From the NCBI RefSeq assembly GCF_000340215.1, contig NW_006921546.1, positions 628,788-692,787 on the forward strand: a stretch of 64,000 nt of DNA, in the 5' to 3' direction. A program made the position numbers and the translations under genes. The notes beneath the pieces were generated by a model that did not search any database, was not told the DNA's origin, and saw only the letters and a list, made by a program, of their open reading frames with translations. Origin of the DNA: Pseudocercospora fijiensis CIRAD86. Taxonomy: Eukaryota > Ascomycota > Dothideomycetes > Mycosphaerellales > Mycosphaerellaceae. Positions within the stretch are counted from its first letter, which is position 1; every line of letters begins with the position of its first letter. Below are positions 34,990 through 46,500 of the stretch, piece after piece.

Positions 34990-36680
34990 GCTATATAGTA
35001 AATAGTATCGTAGCGCCGAGTATAGTTCTAGCTAGCGCGCTAGTTGCTAATCGCTCTAGCTACGGTTGCGGGGTTGTTTAACTAATCGCCTATACTATAT
35101 AACCTAGTCGACTATATTCGATTTCCTAGCCTAAAGTCTATACTATATATATTCTACTTAATACTAGAACGATAGGGAACTTCGATAATATAGATAAGGT
35201 AAAGGATAGTTAAGAGTCGTAGTACGCGGTTAAGTCGTTAGTACTTAATCGAGTCGATAAACGTAGTAGCTAGTTAGCCTTTCCTAATATAGAGGACTCG
35301 GTTAGATAGATTAAACGAAGTATTCGAATCTCGGGCAGGGTAGCGCTATATATCCGTAAGAACAGACCGCCGCTATTTATATAATAGAAGACGAATAAAG
35401 AACTATAAGACGAAGTAGAGCGGTTAGTACTAGAGTTAGAGCAATTACGTAAATAGGTTGCGTTTCTATTACGAAAACAATAGGTATATAATAATCTTAT
35501 ACTCGATACGTAAAGGTAGTAACGGAATATAGGGAAACATACTATACGGATATATAGTAAGAGGGGATAGGAAGGGTAGGGCGGTAGTTTAGGTAGCTTC
35601 CTAATACGTCGGTTTGCCGATTAGCAACCTAAGCTAGACTAAGTCGGATAGCTAGTCGGTTATCGAGTCGTATCGCTAATTTAAAGGGTAGAGCGGTAGT
35701 CTAGGTCGCTTCCTAATATATAGGCTTGCCGACTCGTATCCTAAGTTAGTTATCGAGTCGTATCGCTAATTTGTACCTATAGTAGTAGTTATTAATATTA
35801 GGCGCGGATAAACACAAAGTTAGGGCTTGCTTTGCTTATATTAACATTTTATAGCGTATCTGCTATATCGACGTCGACTCTATATACTACTTCCCCCGCT
35901 TGTAATACTAGCGCCGACGTACGCTATAGCTATATCCTATTATACTTTACCCTTTTTCCTCTTTTTTTCCTTCTCGAAGCCGAGCGATTATTATATATCC
36001 TAAGCTCGTACCTATCTACTTATAACCTATACTGCCTATATAATTATAACCGATACTATTACAAATCGGTACGACTCCGTAAAATCTACCCTCTAAACGC
36101 CGGCCGCGCGAGATACTCTTCTACCTATTTAAATGTTAGCCTCCGGAGTCTAGTAATTATCGATAATAATAGCGGTGTCCGTAGGGAGGAGGTTTATACT
36201 AGTTGTAATCTAGCTTGTATATACTACTATAAGCCACTTCTCGTCGCTATATCTATTTACTTTATTCCTTATAGATACGAACTCTTTAGTAAGGTCGGCC
36301 CTAGTAGTATCGGTCTAGCTACTCTAAGTATCGATAAGGATTCTATATACTATATTGCTAGTGCTTAAGATATTATCGTAATACTCGGAGCCTTTTTTCT
36401 ATATAGCTAGCTACTAAAGATACTATAAAAATGTTAGTCTTATATACTTAGTAGATAGGGGGCAGATAGATATATACTAAGTCTACTACGAAGACATTCT
36501 ACGGCTTAAAGCTAGCTAGTATAATCTTACTTCTATACCTATACTAGCGCTACTTGCTACGCTTAATTCGGATTATATACCGTAGCGACACTATAACCGG
36601 CTCGTTATATAGTGTTAGTATATAGTCCTAGAGGTAGGGATGCGATAAACCGTAGTCGCGTATCCTAAGAAGTATGTTTT
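34990..36680. other. RIPed DNA, unidentified
   Basis: Includes a two-copy duplication at 35577-35773 and a 178-codon plus frame at 35832-36368. That frame is Tyr/Ser/Leu-rich with no recognisable motif. In DNA this rich in CT, TA and TC steps a long frame free of stops can arise as the antisense of a dead gene, so I do not call it a gene. Confidence 0.4.
35577..35773 (+). repeat. two-copy direct duplication of about 90-110 bp
   Basis: Both copies run from GGGTAGGGCGGTAGTTTAGG (or its variant near 35685) to TTATCGAGTCGTATCGCTAA. The second copy is shorter. Confidence 0.75.
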
Positions 36681-36699
36681 TAATATCCTATAGTGTAAA

Positions 36700-39600
36700 A
36701 GTACTAAGTTCCTTAATTAAGTCCTTATCGCCCCCCTATAGTACGAGAAGTAGCGATAGAAATATAGTAAAGACCCGTATTATCTTAGACACGTATGTAA
36801 ATTTAATATCTTCCGCTACCTTCTATTCTTCGACCTACTCGCTTAATACTAGATCTTCTATAGATTTAAATTGCAAGCCGATATTAAAATAGGAATATAG
36901 TAGATAATCGATAGCTAGTACGCGCGGAGTATTAGGTATAGGTTGCTATATTAGCGTCTTCTTAAGGCGAACTATTTTTGTTAGTAACTAGGGGCGAAAC
37001 TTGTCGAGCGCCCGAGTATCTTTATCTGTAATACTTAGTTCTATTCGACCTACGGTCGCGTTAGAGTATTCGGATTATAAGTACTCAGAAACCTAATTGC
37101 TAATATACCTAGCCGAGTTAGAGATATTACTATTATCGCTAAACTAGAAGTTACGTTCTATATCGCGCGTCTCTTTAGTTAATAGCGATTAGTCGACGAA
37201 AGTAAACCGTACTATAGAAGGCGACTAAATAGGGCAGAGGTACCCCTTTATATTACAGGCGTTAACGTATCTCTATACCGAGGCAGTTGCGATAATAGCT
37301 AAATTAGATAGTTTGCTAAAGAGGGTGCTACTTAGGCTAAGAACGAAAGGATAGCCTATAAGACTAGCGACGGTAGTCTACTCTTTAGCGCTATATATCT
37401 TAGTAATATAAAACTTATCGACGATAATAGTCGTAGCTAGTATACGAAGTAGCGGCGGTTTTAAATTAGATTTAGCCGACCGTATCTAAGACTTCTATTT
37501 CTTAGCTCGTTTGTACGTTATAAAATCTAGTACGTTAGATATTATAGTCGAGGTAGTAAGAAGGATCTATTTATAGTACTATAAATAAGGGGGTACTTCT
37601 ATATCCTCGTATTTAAGTAATAAGCGTACTAGGACGCCTTTTATTAACTACTACTTATCTACAACCTTTATACCGAACACTTGTTCTAGTTCTAGCCGAG
37701 TCGGGAGCGCTATATAATCGAGATAAAGAACGTTATCGATATATACGACCTAGTTATAGTTCTACGGACTAGCTCTATTACGTCTCTTATCTTTCGTTAG
37801 CTTACTAGAGTCTTTTATAAGACATACGAATATAGCTCCGGGTAGTATAAAGTTATCGATCTTATATATCTAGTTTTCGGCTAGCTACTTTAGAATATAG
37901 ATAACGTAAACGCTAGGGCGGATAACCGGCTTTGTACTACTAGCTAATACCTACGGATCGAACGTAATTTTCTTATTTAGCCGAAGTTCTAGGTTAACCG
38001 ACGAATTAGATAGCCGAAAAGAATAGGCGTTAGCAGTTAATAGCCCGTTATTACTCTATACCCTCTACTATATCGAGGTTATAGCGACGTACCCTAACGT
38101 ATATACCGTCTTACCTATATCTACGTCTATACTACTAATATAGAAGTCCGCGCTAGTAACGGAAGCTAGAAGCGTCTAGGTAATTGTATAGAATTAGTAA
38201 GACTTTAACGGACGAGTCGATCTCTAATTAGGCGGAATAACGCCTATACGCGGCGAAGTCTAAAAGGGATCGAGCAGTCTAAAATCGTATATTAACTTAA
38301 AGTTCTTAGCGTCGAGGTAGGAGTATACGTTACTAGATAACTGCTTCTCGACGTCGGTTTCTATATCTAAATCTATCGACTAGCTAGGTATCGCCGACGA
38401 GATCTAATCGACAAAATCTACTAACGTCTAGATCGGTAGAGGGTCGGCTTAGACTTCTACTTATATATCCGGTAGTCGTACGGCGAGTTCGGGCTTATTC
38501 GGATCTAGTAGCGATACGATCTAACTCGGTAACGACTCGATCTATTTCTAGCGAATTCGATCTCGCTTTAAGTCGATTATATCTCTAGCCTTCTTACTAT
38601 TAGTATTATCGGCTTTGCTCGATTTAATTTTTCTATCGTCCTTAGTATTATTACTAGTATTTATCTACGCCGGAGGTTGTACTAGGGATAGTGCTAGTCT
38701 ATTTAAAGGTAGCTATATCTTAGGTAGAGTAGAAGCAATATAGGCCTTTATCGTATACTCTATTATATCGGGCTATACGGAACGGACGGCCGTTCGAACC
38801 GAATCGTTAAGAGCGACTAGAAGTAAAGTAGTATTCCTATTATAACCGTTATCGCGGAGTATCTTATTAACTGCCTTATCGATAGCCTACTAAATCGCTA
38901 TTATATCCGTAGCGACGTCGGCTATAGCTTTTCGCGTAGCTACCTACCGGGCTACCTCTTACTCTTCCTATATCCTCCGGAATCTATCTACGATAACCTG
39001 TTTATAGCGCTCGTAATCGGCGCGATTCTTACGAGCGAGTCGGTCGTCCTTAGCTTACTTAATAGCCGATTTCGTAGGCGACTATAGACCCTAACCGATA
39101 TTAATTTCGGTAGGATTACCGGCTATAGAAGCACCGTACTAAGTTAGGTCGATAGTTCTAGAAGCCTTTAGTAGGGACGGTCGACAATATATAGAAGGTA
39201 TCCTAGTATAGTCCGTTATATTTTTACCGACGAGGAAATCGAGTCTAGTAGAAATCCTAGTATCTAAGCTATTATATATCTCTATAGCTAGGGAGTGGAA
39301 TATCGGATTAGTCTTATATTTAGAAAGACCTTTAGGGCCGCGAGCTAGATCGATTACTGCGAAGAATTCGTACTTCTACTATTCGGGCGATAGTAATAAC
39401 TCTCGTACGAGCTAGAGCCGTAACAAATCCTTTATACTCCTATTATTAGAAGTCTTCGATTGCAGGACAGACTAGTAATTTAAGCTAAATACCTCGTAGT
39501 CTACCGTTAAAGGTAACCGCTAGTCGATAATACTAAACTATAACGTAATCTTAGCCCGGTCCGGCTTAATAGGGCGTAGCGCGTCGGATATTACTAGATT

Positions 39601-40250
39601 AGTATCCTTACTACTATGCGAATCTCCTAGCGTTATCTTCTTAAATAGCCGACCGGCTCTACTAGTCTTACTAGTAGAGGTAGAACTTGCTCTATACTTA
39701 GGTATAGAGGGCGTAGTTTGTCGGGATCTATTAGTCTCGCTCTCGGATATGTCTTCCTTTTTAGTATTATTACCGGCCGGTAGGGTAAACTTATCCCTTA
39801 TAACCTTCTATATAAGGCGGTATACTAAGTAGACTATAGACCTCTAAATTTTATTATTCGGACTATTTATATTATCCTACGGAAGTATTCCCCTAACGTA
39901 CTACTTCGGAGCCTATTTAGGATCTTTAAAGTACTATTCGGGCATTAATAGCCTACGTCTAGGTTTAGTAGGATAGTTAAGGTTGCTAGCAATAGCGTAT
40001 ACTATATATTTCTCTTCCTTACGATGCCCCTTAACGGGCTAGCGAAGCTACTTCCCCTTTAACTAGTTAAATAAAAAATGTTTCTCTAGATACGAAAGGA
40101 GCCTTTTTATTGCTAACGTAAGAAGAGGCTTGTCGATGCTATATAGGTTTAGTATAATATATTTAGGGACGTCTTTGCTGCTATTTAAGGCTTTAATTAG
40201 TAGCTCGTTGTTATTTAGCTAGTCCTCGACATTCGTAGAGACTACTATTT
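36700..40250 (-). pseudogene. SNF2-family helicase-like protein, heavily RIPed
   Basis: A minus-strand frame of roughly 1150 codons. A charged N-terminal half (about 38.3-39.3 kb) precedes the ATPase. Motif I region near 38075-38125 reads DVDIGKTVYTLGY. A QLAENQIYKIDNF block near 37840-37880 matches the position after motif Ia in SNF2 proteins. Motif II is IIVDKFYI at 37400-37425, where DEAH is expected (Glu to Lys, His to Tyr). A LIGYPFVLSLSSTLFS block near 37350 corresponds to the LTGTP motif. The C-terminal helicase lobe is not clear. SNF2 ATPases move along double-stranded DNA; in this context it may be cargo of an unrecognised element. Family call moderate, because motif I is imperfect. 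Confidence 0.6.
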
Positions 40251-40259
40251 CGGTAAAGG

Positions 40260-43200
40260 TAGTAGGCGACGAGTTTATAACTAGTATATAGTATTAGCAT
40301 ATAATAGGTTATACTAATTAGTAATACTTATATAGTAGAGGTTAGAGACTATAGATCGATAACGACGTATACTATCCGAGAGTAGTAGAAAAGCTAATAG
40401 AGGTAGTAAAATTCGCTATATATTAGGGTCGGCGGAGGTAAGAATAGAAGCGGAGAGCTACTTATACCCGCCGACCCTAACGCGAGCCGTTAGAGTTGCG
40501 TTATACAATAAGTATCTATATATACTAGCTTAACGCTAGTCGAGTACAATAGCTAAGTTATATAGTGCGGCCTATATATAAGTTAGAATAGGGCATTAGC
40601 GAAGGAAATAATATACTATACGTACGATAGGGAGGGTAAGGGGGTATATATATATAGAACAGGTATATTAGTACAAATTAATAGTAAATATTAAAGAAGG
40701 TAGTAATTAGGAAAGGTAACGACCTTAAATACCTACCTCGTAATTAGGTCGGTTAGCGAGTCGGGCCTAACTAGCTAATAAATCGACGAAGTAAGGCATC
40801 TAGCGCTTAAGTATATAATAGTTTAGTTACGCAACTAGTAACCGAAGTAATAAGGCTATAGATAATCGTTATAGTATAAACTCCTATACGATAGACGGTT
40901 CTAGATATAGGACTAATAAGTCGTAGTAAATATAGTACTACGTAATAAGTAATCGAAAGTTAGTAATATAAATATAAGCCTATCTATAGTAGAGTTGCGA
41001 CTACGATCGCCGGCGCGAGACGCGAGTGCTAATAAGCTACGTAATATAGCTAAATTAACCGATCTAAGTCCTTATAGTAACTAACAATTATTATACGATA
41101 GCGAGTAGACTAGACCTACTATAGTACGAGGGTATAGGCTAGTAAGGCGGTTAGTCTTAGGACCCGAGAGCAAGGTATATAAATAGTTCGAGCTAACGAT
41201 TAAGATAGTATGTTTTCTATAGATGCTACTAACTCTATCGGCGGCGAAAAGGCATATATTTAGCTATAACGAGTAGTAAACAAAGGTATAAAACGATCGA
41301 AATATTCTATAGATCGTATACTAGAGTAGTAGTCTAAGTAGGAGGCCGAATAAACGACTGTATATAAATCCGTAGCAATATAATACACTAGGCGTAAGGT
41401 TAAGAAGCGAGATAATAGATAGCGTAATTTGCCGAACCCGCTACCGAAGTTAGTAATAGAGGATATAGAAGTCGTCTAGTAGGCTTAGTACCCGATTCGA
41501 TACCGAATTAGGGCCCGAGTCGGTATTAGCAAACCCCGCGACTAGAGTAGTTCTAGTTTCTACTACTAACTAACGTCGACTTTCTACTACGCTATATATA
41601 TAACTACCGCCTTTAAGAATACTACGTACTTAACTACCTTGCGATTAATATTTAATAGGCGGTATTACCCGCGGCCTTAGCCTATCGCCGTCGATATACT
41701 ACGCATTTTACGCTAGCGTCGAGAGGTTAATTTAGGAGTCTAGTTAGATTAGTAGCACGTTCCGATTACTATTATTACTAGAACGCCGAAGGACGCAAGG
41801 TTACCTATACGACCTAGTATTAATAGACGAGAAATACGAAGAAGAGTTCCCTAAGGTAGTAAAGTAGATCTATATAGTAGAGAGACAGACTACGTTTAGG
41901 TACCTAGTATATAAGATTTGTTCTAATTATCGCCGACGGACGAGACGAAAAACGGTATATATAATAACGCGTAGAGTCGGCGATACTAGCGATTGCGCGG
42001 AAATTGCTATATCTACGGATACTAGACTAGCGACACTAGAAGGATCTAGAGCGGTACCGCCGTACCGTATACTAAATAATATATAGTAGAGTATAGTTAT
42101 AGTATAAGAGTAGAACGGGAAGGTAAAACCTATATATCGACTATATAAACTCGATTATCGCTAGCCTATAGTTAGAGGCCGCGCGTTAGTAGGAGTCGAT
42201 AATATAGACCTCGAACGATTAGTTAAGATACTACGGGTAGATTGTAGTTTCGAAGCTAGAGTCGACCCCTTATATTAGATAAGCGACTAATATAGATACG
42301 TTCGAATTAACAATAAGCGATAGTAGAGGTCTAGTCTATCCGATATATTAGGTAGAGGCCTATAGCTACGATTTGCAATCTATAGGCAAATTAAGGAGGC
42401 AGAACGAGCGTAAATATAAACGTAGAAAAGCAAGATAAATAATTAATTTTACTAAGTCCGATATAGAAGTCCTACTCTGATAGTAATAGGTACTAATCTA
42501 TTTATTAAACGGAAGGTAAGATACCCCGGCTACGATAAGCACTTCGCTTTAATCTTAGATATATACTAATATATAGTAAGTATATTACGTATAGCAGTCT
42601 TAAGCGCTACGATCTCTTCCTTTATCTATTTAATCTCGGCCTATATTTAAGTACCCTAATCGCGCTATAGCGATAGCGGACTCGGGGTAGCGCGATAATT
42701 AAGGAAAGGCTAAATTAGCTACGACTAGTAGTCGTTAGGCTAGGGTAGATTATATACCTCTAGCTAATCTATTTCGAATTGTATCTATCGAGTATAGGGC
42801 CTCTATAGTATTATTAACCTCGAATTAGCTAAACACACCGATAGAGATAGTTCTAACTAACCCGTAATACTACGAGGCGGCTTCGAAGGTATATATTCGA
42901 CCTAGCGGATTAGCTAACGCCGATTGATTTACCGATAAAGAATATATATCTATATATACTATAGTAGCGACCGAGCGAGGAATAAATAGTCTAAATGCGC
43001 CGATTGCTTTAGTATAATATCGATAGTGTTGCTATATGCCGTCGGCATAGACTATAATAATTACCGCTAGACTAATAATAGCGCTAGATTAATAGTTCCC
43101 GAATCCGACTCGCTACTAAATCGGGCTAGCGTCGATAAGGTACGAAAATAGCGAATAGTCTATAGGCTACGATTATACTTTAGCGTTAGCGGGGCATATC

Positions 43201-43796
43201 CGATAGGACTAATAAGCGATTATAGATAGCGACTCGGGCAGTCTATATAGGAGTAGAAGATAAAACCGCAATTTAATACCTCCCTTTTCGTAGGGTAAAT
43301 AAGTACGAAGACGCGTATAGTCTAATATATACTACGTTAGATTCGTAATAATACTACTACTCGTTATAGTATACTTAGGATAGGTCGCAACTACGAAGAA
43401 GATAAATACAGAACTAAGTCGTTATCTAACTCGATAGAGTTAGATAGGGATACTAGATTCGAAGAAGAAAACGGGGAGGAGACTCGTTTATATATAGCGA
43501 CTAGTATTAGATCGAAATTTATAAAGGTAACGTATACTAGAGTACGGCGATAGAGGACTAACGTAACTAGTATAAGGGTAAGAATAGCAAAGATCCGGCA
43601 AGGCTAAAAGCCTAAAACGGAAGTACGGCGACGATAGGGCAGATTAGAGCGACGATATAAAGCTATTAAAACGACGTAAGAAGCGAGACAAAGGCTTAAC
43701 GACTTCTAGTAAAGAACGTTTAAATCGAAAGAAGGGCTTACTCGAAGTAAGGGAGCAAATCTTATATAACGAAACGCGTCGTAAACTATTCGCTAT
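40260..43796 (+). other. RIPed DNA with plus-strand coding traces, unidentified
   Basis: Plus-strand protein-like text can be read through stops around 41.65-42.1 kb (for example RLLLLLERRRTQG near 41770). A Lys/Arg-rich stretch lies at 43.5-43.75 kb. Neither matches a family I know. The gypsy element is inserted at its right end; similar traces continue after it at 56164-56950. Confidence 0.4.
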
Positions 43797-44079
43797 TATT
43801 AGCTAGTAACCGGCCCTATATACCTAGGCTAAGTTTTAAGCCTATATAAGAGGCCTCCTTCTATATTATAGATAGAGCACTAACCTCGTATAGCACATTG
43901 TTTATATTACACTTCTATAATGCCTATATTGTAGGGCTCTAGTTATTAGCCTAAGTAACGGTCTTGTTATCCTATTATACTAAATATAGCTGCCTATATT
44001 GCTATAGGTTATATTACCCTCGGTTGCCTATACTATTACTACTAGTAGTAGTAGTAGTATTAGTTTCCGTCCTTTATTA
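43797..44079 (+). repeat. gypsy copy 1, 5' LTR
   Basis: Starts TATTAGCTAGTAACC, which I take as a RIPed TGTTGGCTGGTAACC because copy 2 keeps part of it. Ends CCTTTATTA. It holds a TACTACTAGTAGTAGTAG run near the 3' end whose copy number varies between the LTRs. Confidence 0.9.
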
Positions 44080-44723
44080 GAGCCGAAGGTAGGGCTATCT
44101 CTTTATATCTAATAGGTTCGGGTATGTCGAAGGTAGTCCTAGGGTACGAATAGCTATAACTAGAGCGAGGGCACAATAAGAGCCTACGATATAGACGATA
44201 TAGAAGTATCTCGAGGGGCTATTACGATAAGTAAAGGAACCTCTTAACGAGGGCATCTCTTTAACCCCGAAAAGCTACAAACCCTTAGGACTATTATAGC
44301 TTAGGGCCTAGTCTATAACTATAGCTAGCTTCTAAGGACTCGGCTCCGGGTCGAAGACCTATTTAGTACCGCTTACTCGAGATAAGCCCCGCCTAAGGAG
44401 GAGATAGATTAATTACCTATTAGCCTTGCTTAGTTTGCTAAGACTATTAATCGATAGTAAATACAGATTATAGGTCGGATAGCCGGGGAGTCCCCTATTA
44501 ATCGGGTAGAGCGTTCCTAGATTCGTAGCCTCGCTTAGATAGTGCTTAGCCTTCTACTAGAAAAAGAAGGCTACCGCCCCCCTGCCTAGCTAAAGGAGAT
44601 ACGAGCTAGTTTCTAGGATCTAGGTATAAATAGAGATTATAGTCTCTTCCTCCGAGCGGCTTTCGTTAAAATTTACTAAACTAAGCTCCTAGAGGTAGTT
44701 AGGCGACCTCTAGGAGGCTAAAT
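44080..44723 (+). pseudogene. gypsy leader reading frame, unidentified
   Basis: Between the 5' LTR and palindrome P1 a plus frame can be followed from about 44.2 kb to P1 (for example LQTLRTIIA near 44280 and RRPLGG next to P1), with TAG/TAA where Gln or Trp would fit. It is separate from gag, which begins beyond P1. An untranslated leader is the usual content here, so this may be a small extra gene or an N-terminal Gag extension. No domain recognised. Confidence 0.35.
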
Positions 44724-44752
44724 CCTAATGCTACCCTAGGGGTAATACTAGG
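44724..44752. repeat. 29-bp quasi-palindrome P1, copy 1
   Basis: CCTAATGCTACC + CTAGG + GGTAATACTAGG; reverse-complement symmetric apart from a few bases. It lies between the leader frame and gag. Confidence 0.85.
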
Positions 44753-44899
44753 AGAAACAGCCTAATATACTATTCTCTCGCGTAGCAACATTATAACAAA
44801 CTAAATATACTAAAAACACATTTATATAGCATTTTATTTCTACTTTATATAGCACTTTATTTCAACTATTTTACTAATAATCGAATAAGCTCTAGCTCT

Positions 44900-46500
44900 A
44901 GCGAAAACGAGTATTAAGAATTAGCGGAATCTTCTAAATCCGAAAACGCCCCTAATCCTATTAACGAAGAAATTAGGCGGCGACTAGTTAATATAAGCGA
45001 GCCTCCTACGCCCTCTACGCTAGAGGCACTCTATACTATCCTTATAAAGATAATAGAGAAGCAAACTAAGCTTCTCCGTTAAAATAAGCGTCGCCCGCTA
45101 GAACTAGGGAGTAGTACAAATCCCTTATTCGAAGGATAGAACGCTATAGCATATATAGAGCGTTTTAAGGAAAGCTTAATTAAGTACGAGCTCGATAGAG
45201 AGTCCGACTAGTATAAGATCTAGTCCCTTACGAGGACTACTAGTACTAAGCTTTACCGAACCCTTAGAACCCTAGTTAGCTACCTAGAAAAGGACGACAA
45301 GTCTAATACTAACTAGGAGACCTTTAAGTTAGCCTTTCTAAGGGAGTATCGGGAGCGCGATAGCCGTTATATTAAAGGTAGCCGCGCGTAGCTCGAGGCC
45401 CTCTACTTAGTAAGGCGCACTAAAGATAACAACCTAAAGGGGTATATCTATGAATTTGTCGAGTTAGCGGACGGTATCGAGTAGAGTAACCTCGAAAACT
45501 CTTAGAGAACGAGGCTACTCCTCTAGGGATTGCCGTAGCCTATAGCTTAGCATATCTTCCGTCGCTATAAGCTTAGCGAGGCCGATCCTAAGAGCTTTAG
45601 GAAATATAAAGAGGTCCTAGTATATATTAAGGCTAATATTAATAGTACTGCCGATACGAGGAAGTTTATCTATAGCGAAGACCGGAATAACCTAGCGTAG
45701 GTTAGGAAAGAAGCTATAGGAAGCAAGGGACCTAAGTTCCTTCCTAAATCGCAAAGTAGTCCTAAGACCGTAACTCCTACTATTACTAAGCACTCTTAAG
45801 ACGTTACGGACTTAGCTAAATCCCTAGCCCGACTTAACCTAAATACGAAGGCGTTATAGCGAGTTAGGGAAGTTATCGATACTACTATACTAGGCGATAT
45901 ACTACTAGTCTACTAGGTTTTAGACCCTAACTACCCTAAAGCCCCTTTAGTAGATATCTACGCTATATAGAAGATCTATTCTAACTTAGATAGCAAGTGC
46001 TAGATATATAGCGGTTACAAATATATCTAATCGTCCTACCCTATCTAGAAAGAGCTTCTTAATAGGAAGCTTATTATATAAGTAAATAGTCGATTCTACT
46101 ATATAGATACCGGCGATAAGATTGATTTCGAATAGAATCGAAGAGCCCTAAAGCTACCTTAACTAAGGACCCTTCTAGAGAAGAAGTATAGCGGTAAGAT
46201 CGAGTTTAAGGATACTAGGAATAGTACCCTCGCCGCTATTGCTAAACGAGAAACTTAGAAGGTTAGGGCTAAATAGGTTAAGGAGCGAAGTAGTAACGGT
46301 ACTACTAAGCCCGTTAAAGTTAACTTTGTTTCTTAGGACCCGGACGCAGTTACTAACGTTTACGCGGTTACTAAGAATAGTATAGATGTCTACGCTACTA
46401 TAAGGTCCTAAACTTAGTCCTAAAATAAGGGTAAGAGCCCGTAGAACCCTACTCGCCCTAGTGCGGCAGCCCCTACTAGGGTACTAAAGAACAAGGCGGC
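44900..46500 (+). pseudogene. gypsy gag, RIP-damaged
   Basis: The plus frame reads through stops from about 44.9 kb: an acidic N-terminus, an IERFKESLIKYELD block near 45155-45195, then capsid-like helical sequence to about 45.9 kb. A zinc knuckle of the C-x2-C-x4-H-x4-C type sits at 45998-46039. There only the first Cys remains; the second Cys, the His and the last Cys have all become Tyr (TGC/TGT to TAC/TAT, CAT to TAT). A Lys-rich region leads into pol. Gag packages the element RNA. Confidence 0.8.

Noticed and set aside
35832..36368. 178-codon open frame in the RIPed block
   Set aside because: Tyr/Ser/Leu-rich with no motif. RIP depletes some codons on one strand and leaves long open frames on the other, so it is more likely antisense to a dead gene.
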